Shown here: in pieces, positions 26,453 to 34,525 of the stretch
How positions within the stretch are numbered: the stretch's first letter is position 1
Layout: the number at the start of each line of letters is the position of its first letter
Assembly: GCF_000948415.1 (NCBI RefSeq)
Contig: NZ_JYII01000012.1
Span: 682,001-746,000 of the forward strand
DNA: 64,000 nt
Direction: 5' to 3'
DNA from: Thalassospira sp. HJ
GTDB taxonomy: Bacteria > Pseudomonadota > Alphaproteobacteria > Rhodospirillales > Thalassospiraceae
The notes under the pieces: model-generated
Told to the model about the DNA's origin: nothing
Seen by the model: the letters and a program-made list of their open reading frames with translations, nothing else
The model's database searches: none
Program-made: the position numbers and the translations under genes

Positions 26453-27319
26453 TTAATGGGGCAGGTCCGTATGGATTGATTTCCGGACCTTTTCAAAGGC
26501 GCGCACTTCGATCTGGCGGATGCGCTCGCGCGAGATACCATAGGCCAGACTAAGGTTTTCAAGCGTTACCGGGCTTTCAAGCAGGCGGCGCTGCGTCAGG
26601 ATGTCGCGTTCGCGATCATTAAGGTGCGACATTGCACTTTTAAGCATGTTCATGCGCTGAAGGAATTCTTCACGCTTGCCATACAGGGTTTCCTGATCAT
26701 CATCTTCGCTTTCGATCCAGTCGACCCATTCACCATCGCCTTCAATGCGGACCGGCGCGTTGAGAGAGTGGTCAGGGCCAGCCAGACGGCGGTTCATCAT
26801 GATGACATCGTCTTCGGAGACATTAAGCTTGGTTGCGATCAATTCGACCTGTTCAGGCTGAAGATCGCCTTCGTCAATTGCCTGCATCTGGCTTTTGAGC
26901 TTGCGCAGGTTAAAGAACAGCTTTTTCTGTGCAGCCGTCGTGCCCATTTTCACAAGCGACCAGGAATGCAGGATGTATTCCTGAATGGCGGCACGGATCC
27001 ACCACATGGCGTAAGTCGCGAGGCGGAAGCCCTTGTCCGGGTCAAAGCGTTTGACCGACTGGAGCAGGCCGACATTTCCTTCGGAGATCAGTTCGTTGAT
27101 CGGCAGGCCATAGCCGCGGTAGCTCATCGCGATCTTGGCGACCAGGCGCAAATGGCTGGTGATCAGTTTTTCGGCGGATTTATCACAATCCTTGTCCCGG
27201 AAGTTGCAGGCATAGGTGGTTTCCTGTTCCGGGGTAAGCATCGGGTATCGGCGTATACGTTGAAGGTATACCGTCAGACCATCTTGGGAAATGGTTGGAA
27301 GAGCGTTGCCTTGTTTCAT
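26453..27319 (-). CDS. rpoH: RNA polymerase heat-shock sigma factor RpoH
   Basis: A 288-residue group 3-like sigma factor. Region 2 contains LITSHLRLVAKIAMSYRGYG, then ELISEGNVGLLQSVKRFDP and FRLATYAMWWIRAAIQEYIL. The RpoH box is present as QKKLFFNLRKL, which separates RpoH from RpoD. Region 4 ends in SRERIRQIEVRAFEKVR. It directs polymerase to heat-shock promoters. ATG 27319 is used because GGGAGG sits 5 bases upstream; an in-frame start 24 bases earlier lacks a site. Alphaproteobacteria often hold two rpoH copies; whether this is rpoH1 or rpoH2 cannot be told. A likely promoter lies at 27377-27404. Confidence 0.92.
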   Translation of the reverse strand: MKQGNALPTISQDGLTVYLQRIRRYPMLTPEQETTYACNFRDKDCDKSAEKLITSHLRLVAKIAMSYRGYGLPINELISEGNVGLLQSVKRFDPDKGFRLATYAMWWIRAAIQEYILHSWSLVKMGTTAAQKKLFFNLRKLKSQMQAIDEGDLQPEQVELIATKLNVSEDDVIMMNRRLAGPDHSLNAPVRIEGDGEWVDWIESEDDDQETLYGKREEFLQRMNMLKSAMSHLNDRERDILTQRRLLESPVTLENLSLAYGISRERIRQIEVRAFEKVRKSIHTDLPH

Positions 27320-27376
27320 CGAAGCCTCCCGTATTGCTTTCAAAAAGTGCTGTTATCCCCTTGCACTTTTTAAAAA

Positions 27377-27404
27377 GGTATACGGGAGTATTATATACCG
27401 TCAA
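27377..27404 (-). promoter_or_regulatory. Probable rpoH promoter overlapped by an inverted repeat
   Basis: On the minus strand TTGACG (27399-27404) and TATACC (27377-27382) are 16 bases apart, a fair housekeeping -35/-10 pair about 58 bases before the rpoH ATG. GGTATA at 27377-27382 and TATACC at 27394-27399 form an inverted repeat across the same interval, which could be an operator or a coincidence of AT-rich promoter DNA. Confidence 0.5.
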
Positions 27405-27438
27405 TAGAAATTTAGGCGGTAAGGCTAGTATTAACTAT

Positions 27439-28410
27439 TCAAAGGTATAGCTCCAGCGCCTTCATCAGGGCCAGTAGGTCTTCCGGAATGGGGGCCTCGG
27501 TCGAGATGTACTTTCCGGTGCGAGGGTGCAGAAAGCCTAGAGTTCGGGCATGCAACGCCTGTTTGTTGAACGCGTTCAAAATCTCTTGCGTCTCTAGGTT
27601 GAACTTTTGAAGAGTTCGATTTCGACCGTAAACTGGATCACACACAAGTGAATGTCCAATATGGTTCATATGAACGCGGATTTGATGCGTGCGGCCGGTC
27701 GCAAGACGGCACTCAACAAGCGATGCCAACGAGTCGTTACGGAATTGCAGAGTTTTATAGTGGGTGAGTGCGTGTTTTCCCGCATTTTTGACCACCGCCA
27801 TCTTCTTTCGATTGCGCGGGCTACGGCCAATATTTCCCTCAATATCGCCATTGAGCGGCTTGGGCACGCCCCAGACAACTGCAATGTAGGCGCGATCGAT
27901 ATTGTCCTTGTCCTCGGCAAACAGATTTGAAAGAGCGCGATGGGCGGCGTCGTTCTTGGCAACCACCATTGCCCCGCTGGTATCCTTGTCCAGGCGATGG
28001 ACGATCCCCGGGCGTTTGACGCCGCCAATCCCCGATAGGCTATCGCCACAATGGGCCAGAAGCGCATTTACAAGCGTGCCGCTTTCATTGCCCGCCGCGG
28101 GATGGACCACCATACCTGCGGGCTTGTTGATCACCAGAAGGTCGTCATCTTCATAAAGCACATCAAGCTTGATGTCTTCGGGCACCGGCTCGGCCATTTC
28201 CGGTTCGGGCACGATCAGATCAAAAATATCGCCTGTTTTGACCTTGGCCGACATCTTGGTTGCAGGCGCGCCATTGACGCTAAGCTGACCATCCTCGATC
28301 AATGCCTTGATGCGCGAGCGCGACTGATCGGGCCATGCAGTTGCCAACACCTTGTCAAGGCGCGCACCTTCATCCTCGTCGGTCGCTTTATAGGTCAGGT
28401 TTTCAGACAT
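27439..28410 (-). CDS. rluD: 23S rRNA pseudouridine synthase, RluD family
   Basis: 323 residues: an N-terminal S4 RNA-binding domain (about 12-75, RLDKVLATAWPDQSRSRIKALI) and a RluA-type catalytic domain. The catalytic aspartate lies in the family motif GIVHRLDKDTSGAMVV, and ATGRTHQIRVHM is also diagnostic. RluD modifies U1911, U1915 and U1917 of 23S rRNA in E. coli; assignment to RluD rather than RluC follows from the S4 domain plus overall look and is likely but not certain. The gene is leftward, upstream of rpoH with 119 bases between, and divergent from the small membrane-protein gene. Confidence 0.88.
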   Translation of the reverse strand: MSENLTYKATDEDEGARLDKVLATAWPDQSRSRIKALIEDGQLSVNGAPATKMSAKVKTGDIFDLIVPEPEMAEPVPEDIKLDVLYEDDDLLVINKPAGMVVHPAAGNESGTLVNALLAHCGDSLSGIGGVKRPGIVHRLDKDTSGAMVVAKNDAAHRALSNLFAEDKDNIDRAYIAVVWGVPKPLNGDIEGNIGRSPRNRKKMAVVKNAGKHALTHYKTLQFRNDSLASLVECRLATGRTHQIRVHMNHIGHSLVCDPVYGRNRTLQKFNLETQEILNAFNKQALHARTLGFLHPRTGKYISTEAPIPEDLLALMKALELYL

Positions 28411-28629
28411 CGCTTGCTATCGGGCTATATTGATCAATGGGGGCGGTCATGCGCCTGTGCTGGCAGCTTGTAGCGTTTTGTCCGGCGATTGCAACGAATT
28501 GCGACATTGCGGGGTGTTTGTTGCCTTGCAATTGGGCCTGCTTGTCGCTATGGCCTTGAATAAGGGTTGGTATGATCGCGCTTTTGGCGAGCATGCAGGT
28601 TTCATCAAGCTTTGTCAGTTGGAAATACG

Positions 28630-29001
28630 ATGCGTGTAGTTAAGGCTTTGGTTGCGTTCATGGGCATTCTGATTGTGGTGGGCATCGGACTTGTCGTCTA
28701 TGGCCTGTCACTGGACAAGAACAACCCGGACGCCGTCACCGAAACCGGTGAACCAACCGCGACGCCATCTGTTCCGGTTGCCGGAACCACAAGTGTCGCT
28801 CAGCAAGAATCCCTCGGCGTATTCGGTGATATCACCATCGACCTAGGTGATGACGAGCGCCTTGTCGGCTATTCCATTGATGGCACGCAGGCGACCCTTC
28901 ATATCGAAGGCCGCCATGGCGAGGGTACGCGTCTTGTTATCGTGTCACTCGCCGAGAAAAAGGTGCTTGGCCGCATCATCCTTGATCAGGGTGCGCAGTA
29001 A
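28630..29001 (+). CDS. Small single-pass membrane protein (DUF6476-like)
   Basis: About 123 residues. One N-terminal membrane helix (VKALVAFMGILIVVGIGLVVYGL) is followed by a Thr/Pro-rich linker and a beta-rich C-terminal domain (DERLVGYSIDGTQATLHIEG, then RLVIVSLAEKKVLGRIIL). This resembles the alphaproteobacterial DUF6476 family, from memory. The soluble part should be periplasmic. ATG 28630 fits the start of the hydrophobic segment. The JAMM gene begins 44 bases later on the same strand. Function unknown. Confidence 0.65.
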   Translation: MRVVKALVAFMGILIVVGIGLVVYGLSLDKNNPDAVTETGEPTATPSVPVAGTTSVAQQESLGVFGDITIDLGDDERLVGYSIDGTQATLHIEGRHGEGTRLVIVSLAEKKVLGRIILDQGAQ

Positions 29002-29045
29002 TCTGATTACAAAGCGTTGTGTGTGGCGATGGGGACGGGCAGGGC

Positions 29046-29552
29046 ATGACAGGCAATAGACCAGCAGAGGTGGAAGACGAAACCCACATCGCGCTCGCCA
29101 ATGCCCTGCACGAGGAAATCCGCGACTTCTGTGCGCTGCAATGGCCCCAGGAAGCCTGCGGCCTTCTGATCGCTGCCATTGATAGCCCCAACCGCATCGA
29201 ACGCGTGGTCTTTGCCAAAAACGTCGCCGAAGACCCGCTTGTCAATTTCGAGATTGATCCGCAATCCCTGATTGATTGTCATCGCAACGCGCGCCAGAAG
29301 GGGGAGCGGGTTGTGGGATGTTTTCATTCCCACCCCAATGGCAAGGCGCTGCCATCGCCAACGGACCGGGCGCGAGCCGATGAAAATGGTTTTCTGTGGC
29401 TGGTGATCGCGACAGAGCATAACCGCGCAGCCGAAAGCGGCATGTATCGCATCATTCATCCGGATGCAGGCGACAATGCAGATCATCCCGAACTCCGCTA
29501 TTTCCGCCGCTGCATCATACTTGGGAGCACTTCCAGTGGAGAAGACGCTTAG
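29046..29552 (+). CDS. JAMM/MPN+ metalloprotease (JAB family)
   Basis: About 168 residues with the JAMM zinc signature: a glutamate in WPQEACGLLI and the core HSHPNGKALPSPTD (H94, H96, S104, D107), matching HxHPx(6)Sx(2)D. Bacterial stand-alone JAB proteins cleave isopeptide-like or C-terminal bonds of ubiquitin-fold sulfur carriers such as ThiS or MoaD relatives, or act in pathways not yet known. The classic partner genes (moeB/thiF, cysM or a MoaD-like protein) are not adjacent, so the substrate is open. ATG 29046 is preferred to an in-frame start at 29019. The 3' end overlaps the convergent HD-GYP gene by 4 bases. Confidence 0.85.
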   Translation: MTGNRPAEVEDETHIALANALHEEIRDFCALQWPQEACGLLIAAIDSPNRIERVVFAKNVAEDPLVNFEIDPQSLIDCHRNARQKGERVVGCFHSHPNGKALPSPTDRARADENGFLWLVIATEHNRAAESGMYRIIHPDAGDNADHPELRYFRRCIILGSTSSGEDA

Positions 29553-30721
29553 TTCTGTTTGCTCTCGTAGAGATCGCTTTTGGGACGCTTTGCTGCTGTA
29601 ATAGCGCAGTCAAACACCCTCGCCAGTGCTACGACAAGAGCACGCTCAACCTTTCCCTGTGACGCCATCTCAAAAAGTACCCCGAGGGTTTCCTCAATGG
29701 TGAATGCACTCTTATAGGGGCGCTTTTCTAACAAGGCGCCGGCAATGTCACAGATGGTGAGAATACGTGTTAAATCGCGGATTTCATGTGCTTGTAATCC
29801 ATCTGGGTAGCCACTGCCATCAAGGTATTCGTGATGGTGCAAAACGGCATCTAGGATATCAGGATGAAAATCTTTCTGGCTGGCAAGACGCTGATAGCCA
29901 TCTTTGGGGTGTCTTTGAATAATTGCGAACTCTTCCGGACTTAGCTTACCGGTTTTGTCCAGAATGGCTGGCGGTGTCCATATTTTGCCAATGTCATGCA
30001 GCAGTCCTGCTTGCGTCAGTTTGGCGATATCTTGACTGTTCATGCCGACGCCTTGTGCAAATGCACAGGCAATTCCGGTCACGAGCAGGACATGTTGGAA
30101 TGTCGAGTTGTGATAAATGCGAACGGTATCAAGCCAATCAAGAACACCAAGGTCTGCAACGGATTCAGCAAGTTGGCGTCCTGTCTCTCCGATCAAAGCT
30201 GTATCAATAGGTTCTTTTTGAGCAGCTTGATCGAAAATTTCACGCATTGCGCGTGCGGAGTCAGCAATGATGGACTTGGTTGTACTGGTCGCGAAGCGAT
30301 GAGGCGTGCGAAGTTCTTCGATCACGATCGCGAGGCCGATTTCACTGAGCGGTTTCAATACCGTCTTTCTTGCACCCAGGGCGCTTGCTTGCCTCTGATG
30401 TTGCCTGTCGCCTTTTGAAACAGTGATGAAAATCTGCGTCTCTGGTTTCGCGATATTACGGAATGCCCTAACCTTATCGATCAATGCAGGATCTTTAAGA
30501 TCTATATCGACAAGCAGCACTTCAACTTCGGCGGGAATTGGTGCTTCCGTGTTTAAAAATTGCACTTCAACGCCCATTACCGTCGTCGGTAGATACCCAA
30601 ACAGATCGTCTTCTGTGAAAACGTGCAAAGTCGTGCGCAATTTTTGCGACATCTGGCTGCCCCGACAAGTATCGTAAAAGTCGACGACATGTTTGCTATA
30701 CACGTTTTCATTGAACATCAA
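29549..30721 (-). CDS. Receiver-like HD-GYP domain protein
   Basis: 390 residues. The N-terminal 125 residues look like a diverged response-regulator receiver (LLVDIDL with a possible phospho-acceptor, and KTVLKPL with the conserved lysine). Residues about 195-380 are an HD-GYP domain with intact metal and signature motifs: LLHDIGKIW, IIQRHPKDGY and HHHEYLDGSGYPDG. HD-GYP proteins hydrolyse c-di-GMP, some also cGAMP. MMFNEN gives two adjacent possible starts. It converges on the JAMM gene with a 4-base overlap of stop codons and lies about 25 bases downstream of the end of the leftward betaine ATPase gene. It is the fourth c-di-GMP-type gene in the window. Confidence 0.85.
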   Translation of the reverse strand: MMFNENVYSKHVVDFYDTCRGSQMSQKLRTTLHVFTEDDLFGYLPTTVMGVEVQFLNTEAPIPAEVEVLLVDIDLKDPALIDKVRAFRNIAKPETQIFITVSKGDRQHQRQASALGARKTVLKPLSEIGLAIVIEELRTPHRFATSTTKSIIADSARAMREIFDQAAQKEPIDTALIGETGRQLAESVADLGVLDWLDTVRIYHNSTFQHVLLVTGIACAFAQGVGMNSQDIAKLTQAGLLHDIGKIWTPPAILDKTGKLSPEEFAIIQRHPKDGYQRLASQKDFHPDILDAVLHHHEYLDGSGYPDGLQAHEIRDLTRILTICDIAGALLEKRPYKSAFTIEETLGVLFEMASQGKVERALVVALARVFDCAITAAKRPKSDLYESKQN

Positions 30722-30745
30722 GAACTTGTGCTCAGGCGATCTGCA

Positions 30746-31777
30746 TTAATTTGATAGTGCTTGTAAAATATGATTCCTATGAATATGCCCAACTATACAT
30801 TCGTTTCGGTCGATTACGGCTATTATTGATCTATCACCGGTTGTTATGAGTTGGGGAAGAATCGCCTCTAGGCGAGTATCGACGTCAACAGTGAAGCTGA
30901 CGTTATCTAAAGGTTTCGCTTCCGATCTGCTTGGCGTCATGATCGATTGGGCACGCAAGACTTTTGACCGGTTTACATCGCGGGTAAAGGCCTGGACATA
31001 GTCATCTGCGGGCTTGAGCACGATTTCCTCTGGCCGGCCGACCTGCACCAGCTTGCCGTCCTTCAGAATCGCAATCCGATCGCCGATCTTAAGCGCCTCG
31101 TCGAGGTCATGGGTGATAAAGACGATGGTCTTGTGAAGCTCCGCCTGAAGCTTCATCAGTTCATCCTGCATGTCGGACCGGATCAGCGGATCAAGGGCCG
31201 AAAACGCCTCATCCATCAGCAGAACTTCCGGATCGGTCGCAAGCGCTCGGGCAAGTCCGACACGCTGCTGCATGCCCCCTGACAGCTGGTCGGGGAACTT
31301 GGTCTCATACCCGGCCAGACCAACCCGCGCGATCCATTTCGATGCCGCAGCTTCGCGGTCCTTACGTGCAGTGCCCTGGATTTCTAGCCCATAGGCGACG
31401 TTATCCATCACATTGCGATGGGGCAGCAACCCAAACCGTTGAAACACCATGCCAAGCCGCTGGCGGCGAAACGCATTGAGTGCCGGAATATCCATGGCAA
31501 GGATGTCTTCCCCGCCAAAGGAAATGCTGCCCGCCGTTGGATCAATCAGGCGATTAAGATGGCGAATAAGCGTTGATTTCCCCGATCCCGACAGGCCCAT
31601 GACGACAAAGGTTTCACCCTGTTCAATCGACAGCGACACATCATGCAATCCAACCGTATGACCGGTTTTGGCAAGGATTTCATCCTTGTCCGCACCGCCC
31701 TTGGCCAGTTCAAGTGCCGATTTCGGGTCGGGCCCGAAGATTTTGAAAATATTGCGGATTTCGATATAGCTCATCAC
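30746..31777 (-). CDS. Glycine betaine/proline-type ABC transporter ATPase
   Basis: 343 residues. A ProV/OpuAA-type ATPase: Walker A GLSGSGKST, Q-loop VFQRFGLLPHRNV, signature LSGGMQQRV and Walker B LLMDEAFSALD are intact. The protein ends in a short CBS-like region (SIIAVIDRNECIVGHIHRNH), which in this family senses ionic strength. It energises uptake of betaine, choline or a similar osmolyte. Its ATG overlaps the permease stop codon by 4 bases. Whether the substrate is betaine, choline or proline cannot be told, so no gene symbol is given. Confidence 0.9.
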   Translation of the reverse strand: MMSYIEIRNIFKIFGPDPKSALELAKGGADKDEILAKTGHTVGLHDVSLSIEQGETFVVMGLSGSGKSTLIRHLNRLIDPTAGSISFGGEDILAMDIPALNAFRRQRLGMVFQRFGLLPHRNVMDNVAYGLEIQGTARKDREAAASKWIARVGLAGYETKFPDQLSGGMQQRVGLARALATDPEVLLMDEAFSALDPLIRSDMQDELMKLQAELHKTIVFITHDLDEALKIGDRIAILKDGKLVQVGRPEEIVLKPADDYVQAFTRDVNRSKVLRAQSIMTPSRSEAKPLDNVSFTVDVDTRLEAILPQLITTGDRSIIAVIDRNECIVGHIHRNHILQALSN

Positions 31778-32637
31778 GCGTCCTCCGCATTCGGACTGCG
31801 CTGCGATCGCTTGCCATAGGCCTGGCCGATCCGGTCAAACACCACGGCCAGAAGAACAATCGCAATACCGGCCTCCATACCAGCACCTACGTCCAGACGC
31901 TGAATGCCCATCAGGACCTGTTCGCCCAATCCGCGCGCGCCAATCATGGATGCGATCACCACCATCGAAATCGACATCATCGTCGTCTGGTTAATCCCGG
32001 CCATGATGTTGGGAAGGGCAAGTGGGAGCTGCACACCAAACAGGATTTGCTTGCGGCTGGCCCCGAATGATCGGGATGCTTCAAGAACTTCCTGATCAAC
32101 CAGACGAATACCAAGATCGGTCAGTCGCATGACGGGCGGGGCGGCATAAATCACCGTGGCTAAAATGGCTGGGACCTTTCCCAAGCCAAACAGCATCAGG
32201 GCCGGGATCAGATAAACAAAACTCGGCATGGTCTGCATGGTATCAAGGATCGGCAACATGACAGCCCGCAGGCGATTGGACATCGCCATGGCAATCCCGA
32301 CCGGAATACCGATCAACACCGAAAGCGACGTCGCGACAATCATCAGCGCCAGCGTCTGCATCGCCTTGTCCCACAGACCCAGCATGCCAATGGCAAACAT
32401 CGCGACAACCAGCCCGATAACCAGCTTCCAGTTTTTGCTGGCATGCCATGTGATCACGGCAATGGTGATCAAAACCACCCACCAGGGGGCACCACGCAAG
32501 ACCTGCTCGAGTGCGACCAGAACGGTCAGCAAACTGTCGGCAAAGGCCTCAAACGCTGCGCCATAATTGATCACCAGCCAATCAACAAACTGATTGACCC
32601 ACTTGCCCAACGGCACATTCAACTGTTCTGGAAACAT
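31774..32637 (-). CDS. Betaine-type ABC transporter permease (ProW/OpuAB-like)
   Basis: 287 residues with about six or seven membrane helices and the BPD permease core. The ATPase-contact (EAA-like) loop reads VLEASRSFGASRKQILFGVQ. An extra N-terminal amphipathic region precedes the first helix, as in ProW. It should form the channel with the downstream ATPase, the two genes overlapping by 4 bases. The gene starts about 100 bases past the end of the AT-rich pentapeptide-like gene, so it may be transcribed from its own promoter or by read-through. Confidence 0.88.
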   Translation of the reverse strand: MFPEQLNVPLGKWVNQFVDWLVINYGAAFEAFADSLLTVLVALEQVLRGAPWWVVLITIAVITWHASKNWKLVIGLVVAMFAIGMLGLWDKAMQTLALMIVATSLSVLIGIPVGIAMAMSNRLRAVMLPILDTMQTMPSFVYLIPALMLFGLGKVPAILATVIYAAPPVMRLTDLGIRLVDQEVLEASRSFGASRKQILFGVQLPLALPNIMAGINQTTMMSISMVVIASMIGARGLGEQVLMGIQRLDVGAGMEAGIAIVLLAVVFDRIGQAYGKRSQRSPNAEDA

Positions 32638-32741
32638 GGCGCAACCGGCCCGATCTGCTCAAAAAATCAATGAGCGTAGGAGCCTAACAAGATCAACCCG
32701 CAGGCGCGACCGTTAATCGGACCCTGCCTGACATCTGCTGA

Positions 32742-34367
32742 CTATTTCAGTTTAAAGTGGTTGCGTATTCCTAAGAGTATCAAGAAAACCAGTATGCTCG
32801 ACCAGATAACCTGTGTGACTTCTAAGTAAAACAACGAGTGAAATAAATGGTTTGGCAACGGGGAGGAATATGGAGAGCTTTCATTAGCATTTCCTCCATA
32901 GAGGCATAATTTTGCTAGCTCTTGGGCCTCTTTTCCACTTGCTGCTGAGAACACGAGTGCTTTGCTAGTCGATAAAAGTACGGCAGATTTGAGTGCTGAA
33001 CCGTTTCCGTCAACACATTTCCCCTCATCAAACGCCCAGAAGTTGCCTTTTGGTAAATGCAGCAGAAAATATAGATACGAAAACAAAATAATAGATATCA
33101 GCCAAGAAAAAAGAGGTCTCAAAATCGACCGACCGTAGTCAGAAAAAACCTCGAAACTTAAGTTTAACCACCAGCGGAAACTCCAAGGGCGATCAATGAA
33201 TAAACGCCGAGATTTAAGTTCAGCAGCAAAGTATTCCTGCTCTTTTCCATGATCATGAGCTTGGATTGCTATTCTTTTTAATGATCTATACCTCCAGACA
33301 AGCGAAGTGTTGTTTTGGCTCTCATCAGATTTAACGGTTTGGGTTGGTGAGAACTTAATAATAACGCCATCTAGAGCAGGAGATTCGAGAAAGTGTGTTT
33401 GAGAAAAATCTGGAACGAATTGAAATTCTGAACTGTGAAATGACAATCCTTGCGAAAAGTTAGACGCTTTAAAGTCAGAGTGCCCGCCAAAATTGACGTT
33501 CAGTAGTAAGCACGAACGTTTAAACGTGCAGTATGAGAGAGAGCAGTCAGAACTAAAAGTGGTGTCTTCTATGACAACCTCATCGTCAAATTCATTTTTT
33601 TGGGATGAGAAGACACCTCCAACTTCTATGGTGCGAAGGAAAAAATCTTTCTGAAAATGGACTTCATTTAATTCGAAATCTGCTGAAAACATGCAGTTGA
33701 TGAATGATGTTGAGCTTTTAAAGGTGCTCCAATTGAGTTCAATCGCCCCCCAAAAGCTGCAATCGCGAAAATCTGCTGTTTCGGCAAAATTTGCCCCGCA
33801 GAAAGAGCTGTCTGATAAAAATGCGCAATCGCTTATACGAAACTCATCTGAAAATTCTGCTGAATTGAAGTTCACATATCCACATAAGCTCGATCTGTAG
33901 ATTTGGCATGAATCATTGAACAGCGTTTCGAAAAAAAGGCATTCACTTTTGATTTCGGTCTCATCTATTGAGAATAAACCCTTGAAATGAGATTCTCTAA
34001 AATTAATAGAACCATTTATAAGGCATTTCTTGAGTTTAAATGTGTGTTCGAATACGCAATGAGAAAAATTGATGCTCCCATGGATTTGTGCGCAGTAAAA
34101 TGAGACTGAGAATGGAAAAATTACTCCGTCTAAATCTATGTCAGACGAGAAAGTGGTGGGATTTTCTTCTGACGAAAAAACAGCTTGTGCTGCCTGGATC
34201 CATTGTTTGGTAGACTCGTTTTCACCAATAATTTCAAGTGAGAATGCATCTAGAGTGAGTTCACTTCTTTTTTGTAAATCATCTCGACGGCGCAGCATTT
34301 CTTCTGCCCAGGCATTCCAAGCCTCTTTGCCCTGTTTCCAAAGCGCGAGTGTTTCTTCCTGATTCAT
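32742..34367 (-). CDS. AT-rich pentapeptide-repeat-like membrane protein
   Basis: About 541 residues. Following a helical N-terminus (1-70), residues about 75-320 are a run of imperfect repeats with Phe every fifth position (SINFSHCVFEHTF, SINFRESHFKGLF, SFCGANFAETADFRDCSF), as in pentapeptide-repeat right-handed beta helices. Hydrophobic segments near 390-420 (LFSWLISIILFSYLYFLLHL) and at the C-terminus (SSILVFLILLGI) suggest membrane anchoring. The DNA is AT-rich against its neighbours (one counted line, 33541-33600, is 23 of 60 G+C). GAGGAG lies 4 bases before ATG 34367. It sits between the binding-protein and permease genes of a betaine importer and looks horizontally acquired. Function unknown. 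Confidence 0.65.
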   Translation of the reverse strand: MNQEETLALWKQGKEAWNAWAEEMLRRRDDLQKRSELTLDAFSLEIIGENESTKQWIQAAQAVFSSEENPTTFSSDIDLDGVIFPFSVSFYCAQIHGSINFSHCVFEHTFKLKKCLINGSINFRESHFKGLFSIDETEIKSECLFFETLFNDSCQIYRSSLCGYVNFNSAEFSDEFRISDCAFLSDSSFCGANFAETADFRDCSFWGAIELNWSTFKSSTSFINCMFSADFELNEVHFQKDFFLRTIEVGGVFSSQKNEFDDEVVIEDTTFSSDCSLSYCTFKRSCLLLNVNFGGHSDFKASNFSQGLSFHSSEFQFVPDFSQTHFLESPALDGVIIKFSPTQTVKSDESQNNTSLVWRYRSLKRIAIQAHDHGKEQEYFAAELKSRRLFIDRPWSFRWWLNLSFEVFSDYGRSILRPLFSWLISIILFSYLYFLLHLPKGNFWAFDEGKCVDGNGSALKSAVLLSTSKALVFSAASGKEAQELAKLCLYGGNANESSPYSSPLPNHLFHSLFYLEVTQVIWSSILVFLILLGIRNHFKLK

Positions 34368-34471
34368 CTGGCTCCTCAATGCCATCGGCAGTTTATGCTG
34401 TTTATCTGATTAAACGTGCCTTGGCGATGCTTTGCAATCGGGAATTGTGGTGGGCGTTGTTCCCAAACGCA

Positions 34472-34505
34472 AAACACCCCGCGAGATTTCTCTGGCGGGG
34501 TGTTT
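34472..34505 (-). terminator. Hairpin terminator after the betaine-binding-protein gene
   Basis: A perfect 11-bp stem, AAACACCCCGC (34472-34482) with GCGGGGTGTTT (34495-34505), encloses a 12-base loop. On the minus strand it is followed by TTTTGCGTTT. It lies 20 bases past the stop codon of the binding-protein gene and should end or attenuate transcription into the pentapeptide-like gene. Confidence 0.75.
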
Positions 34506-34525
34506 GAATAGGTGCACCTTAAAGG

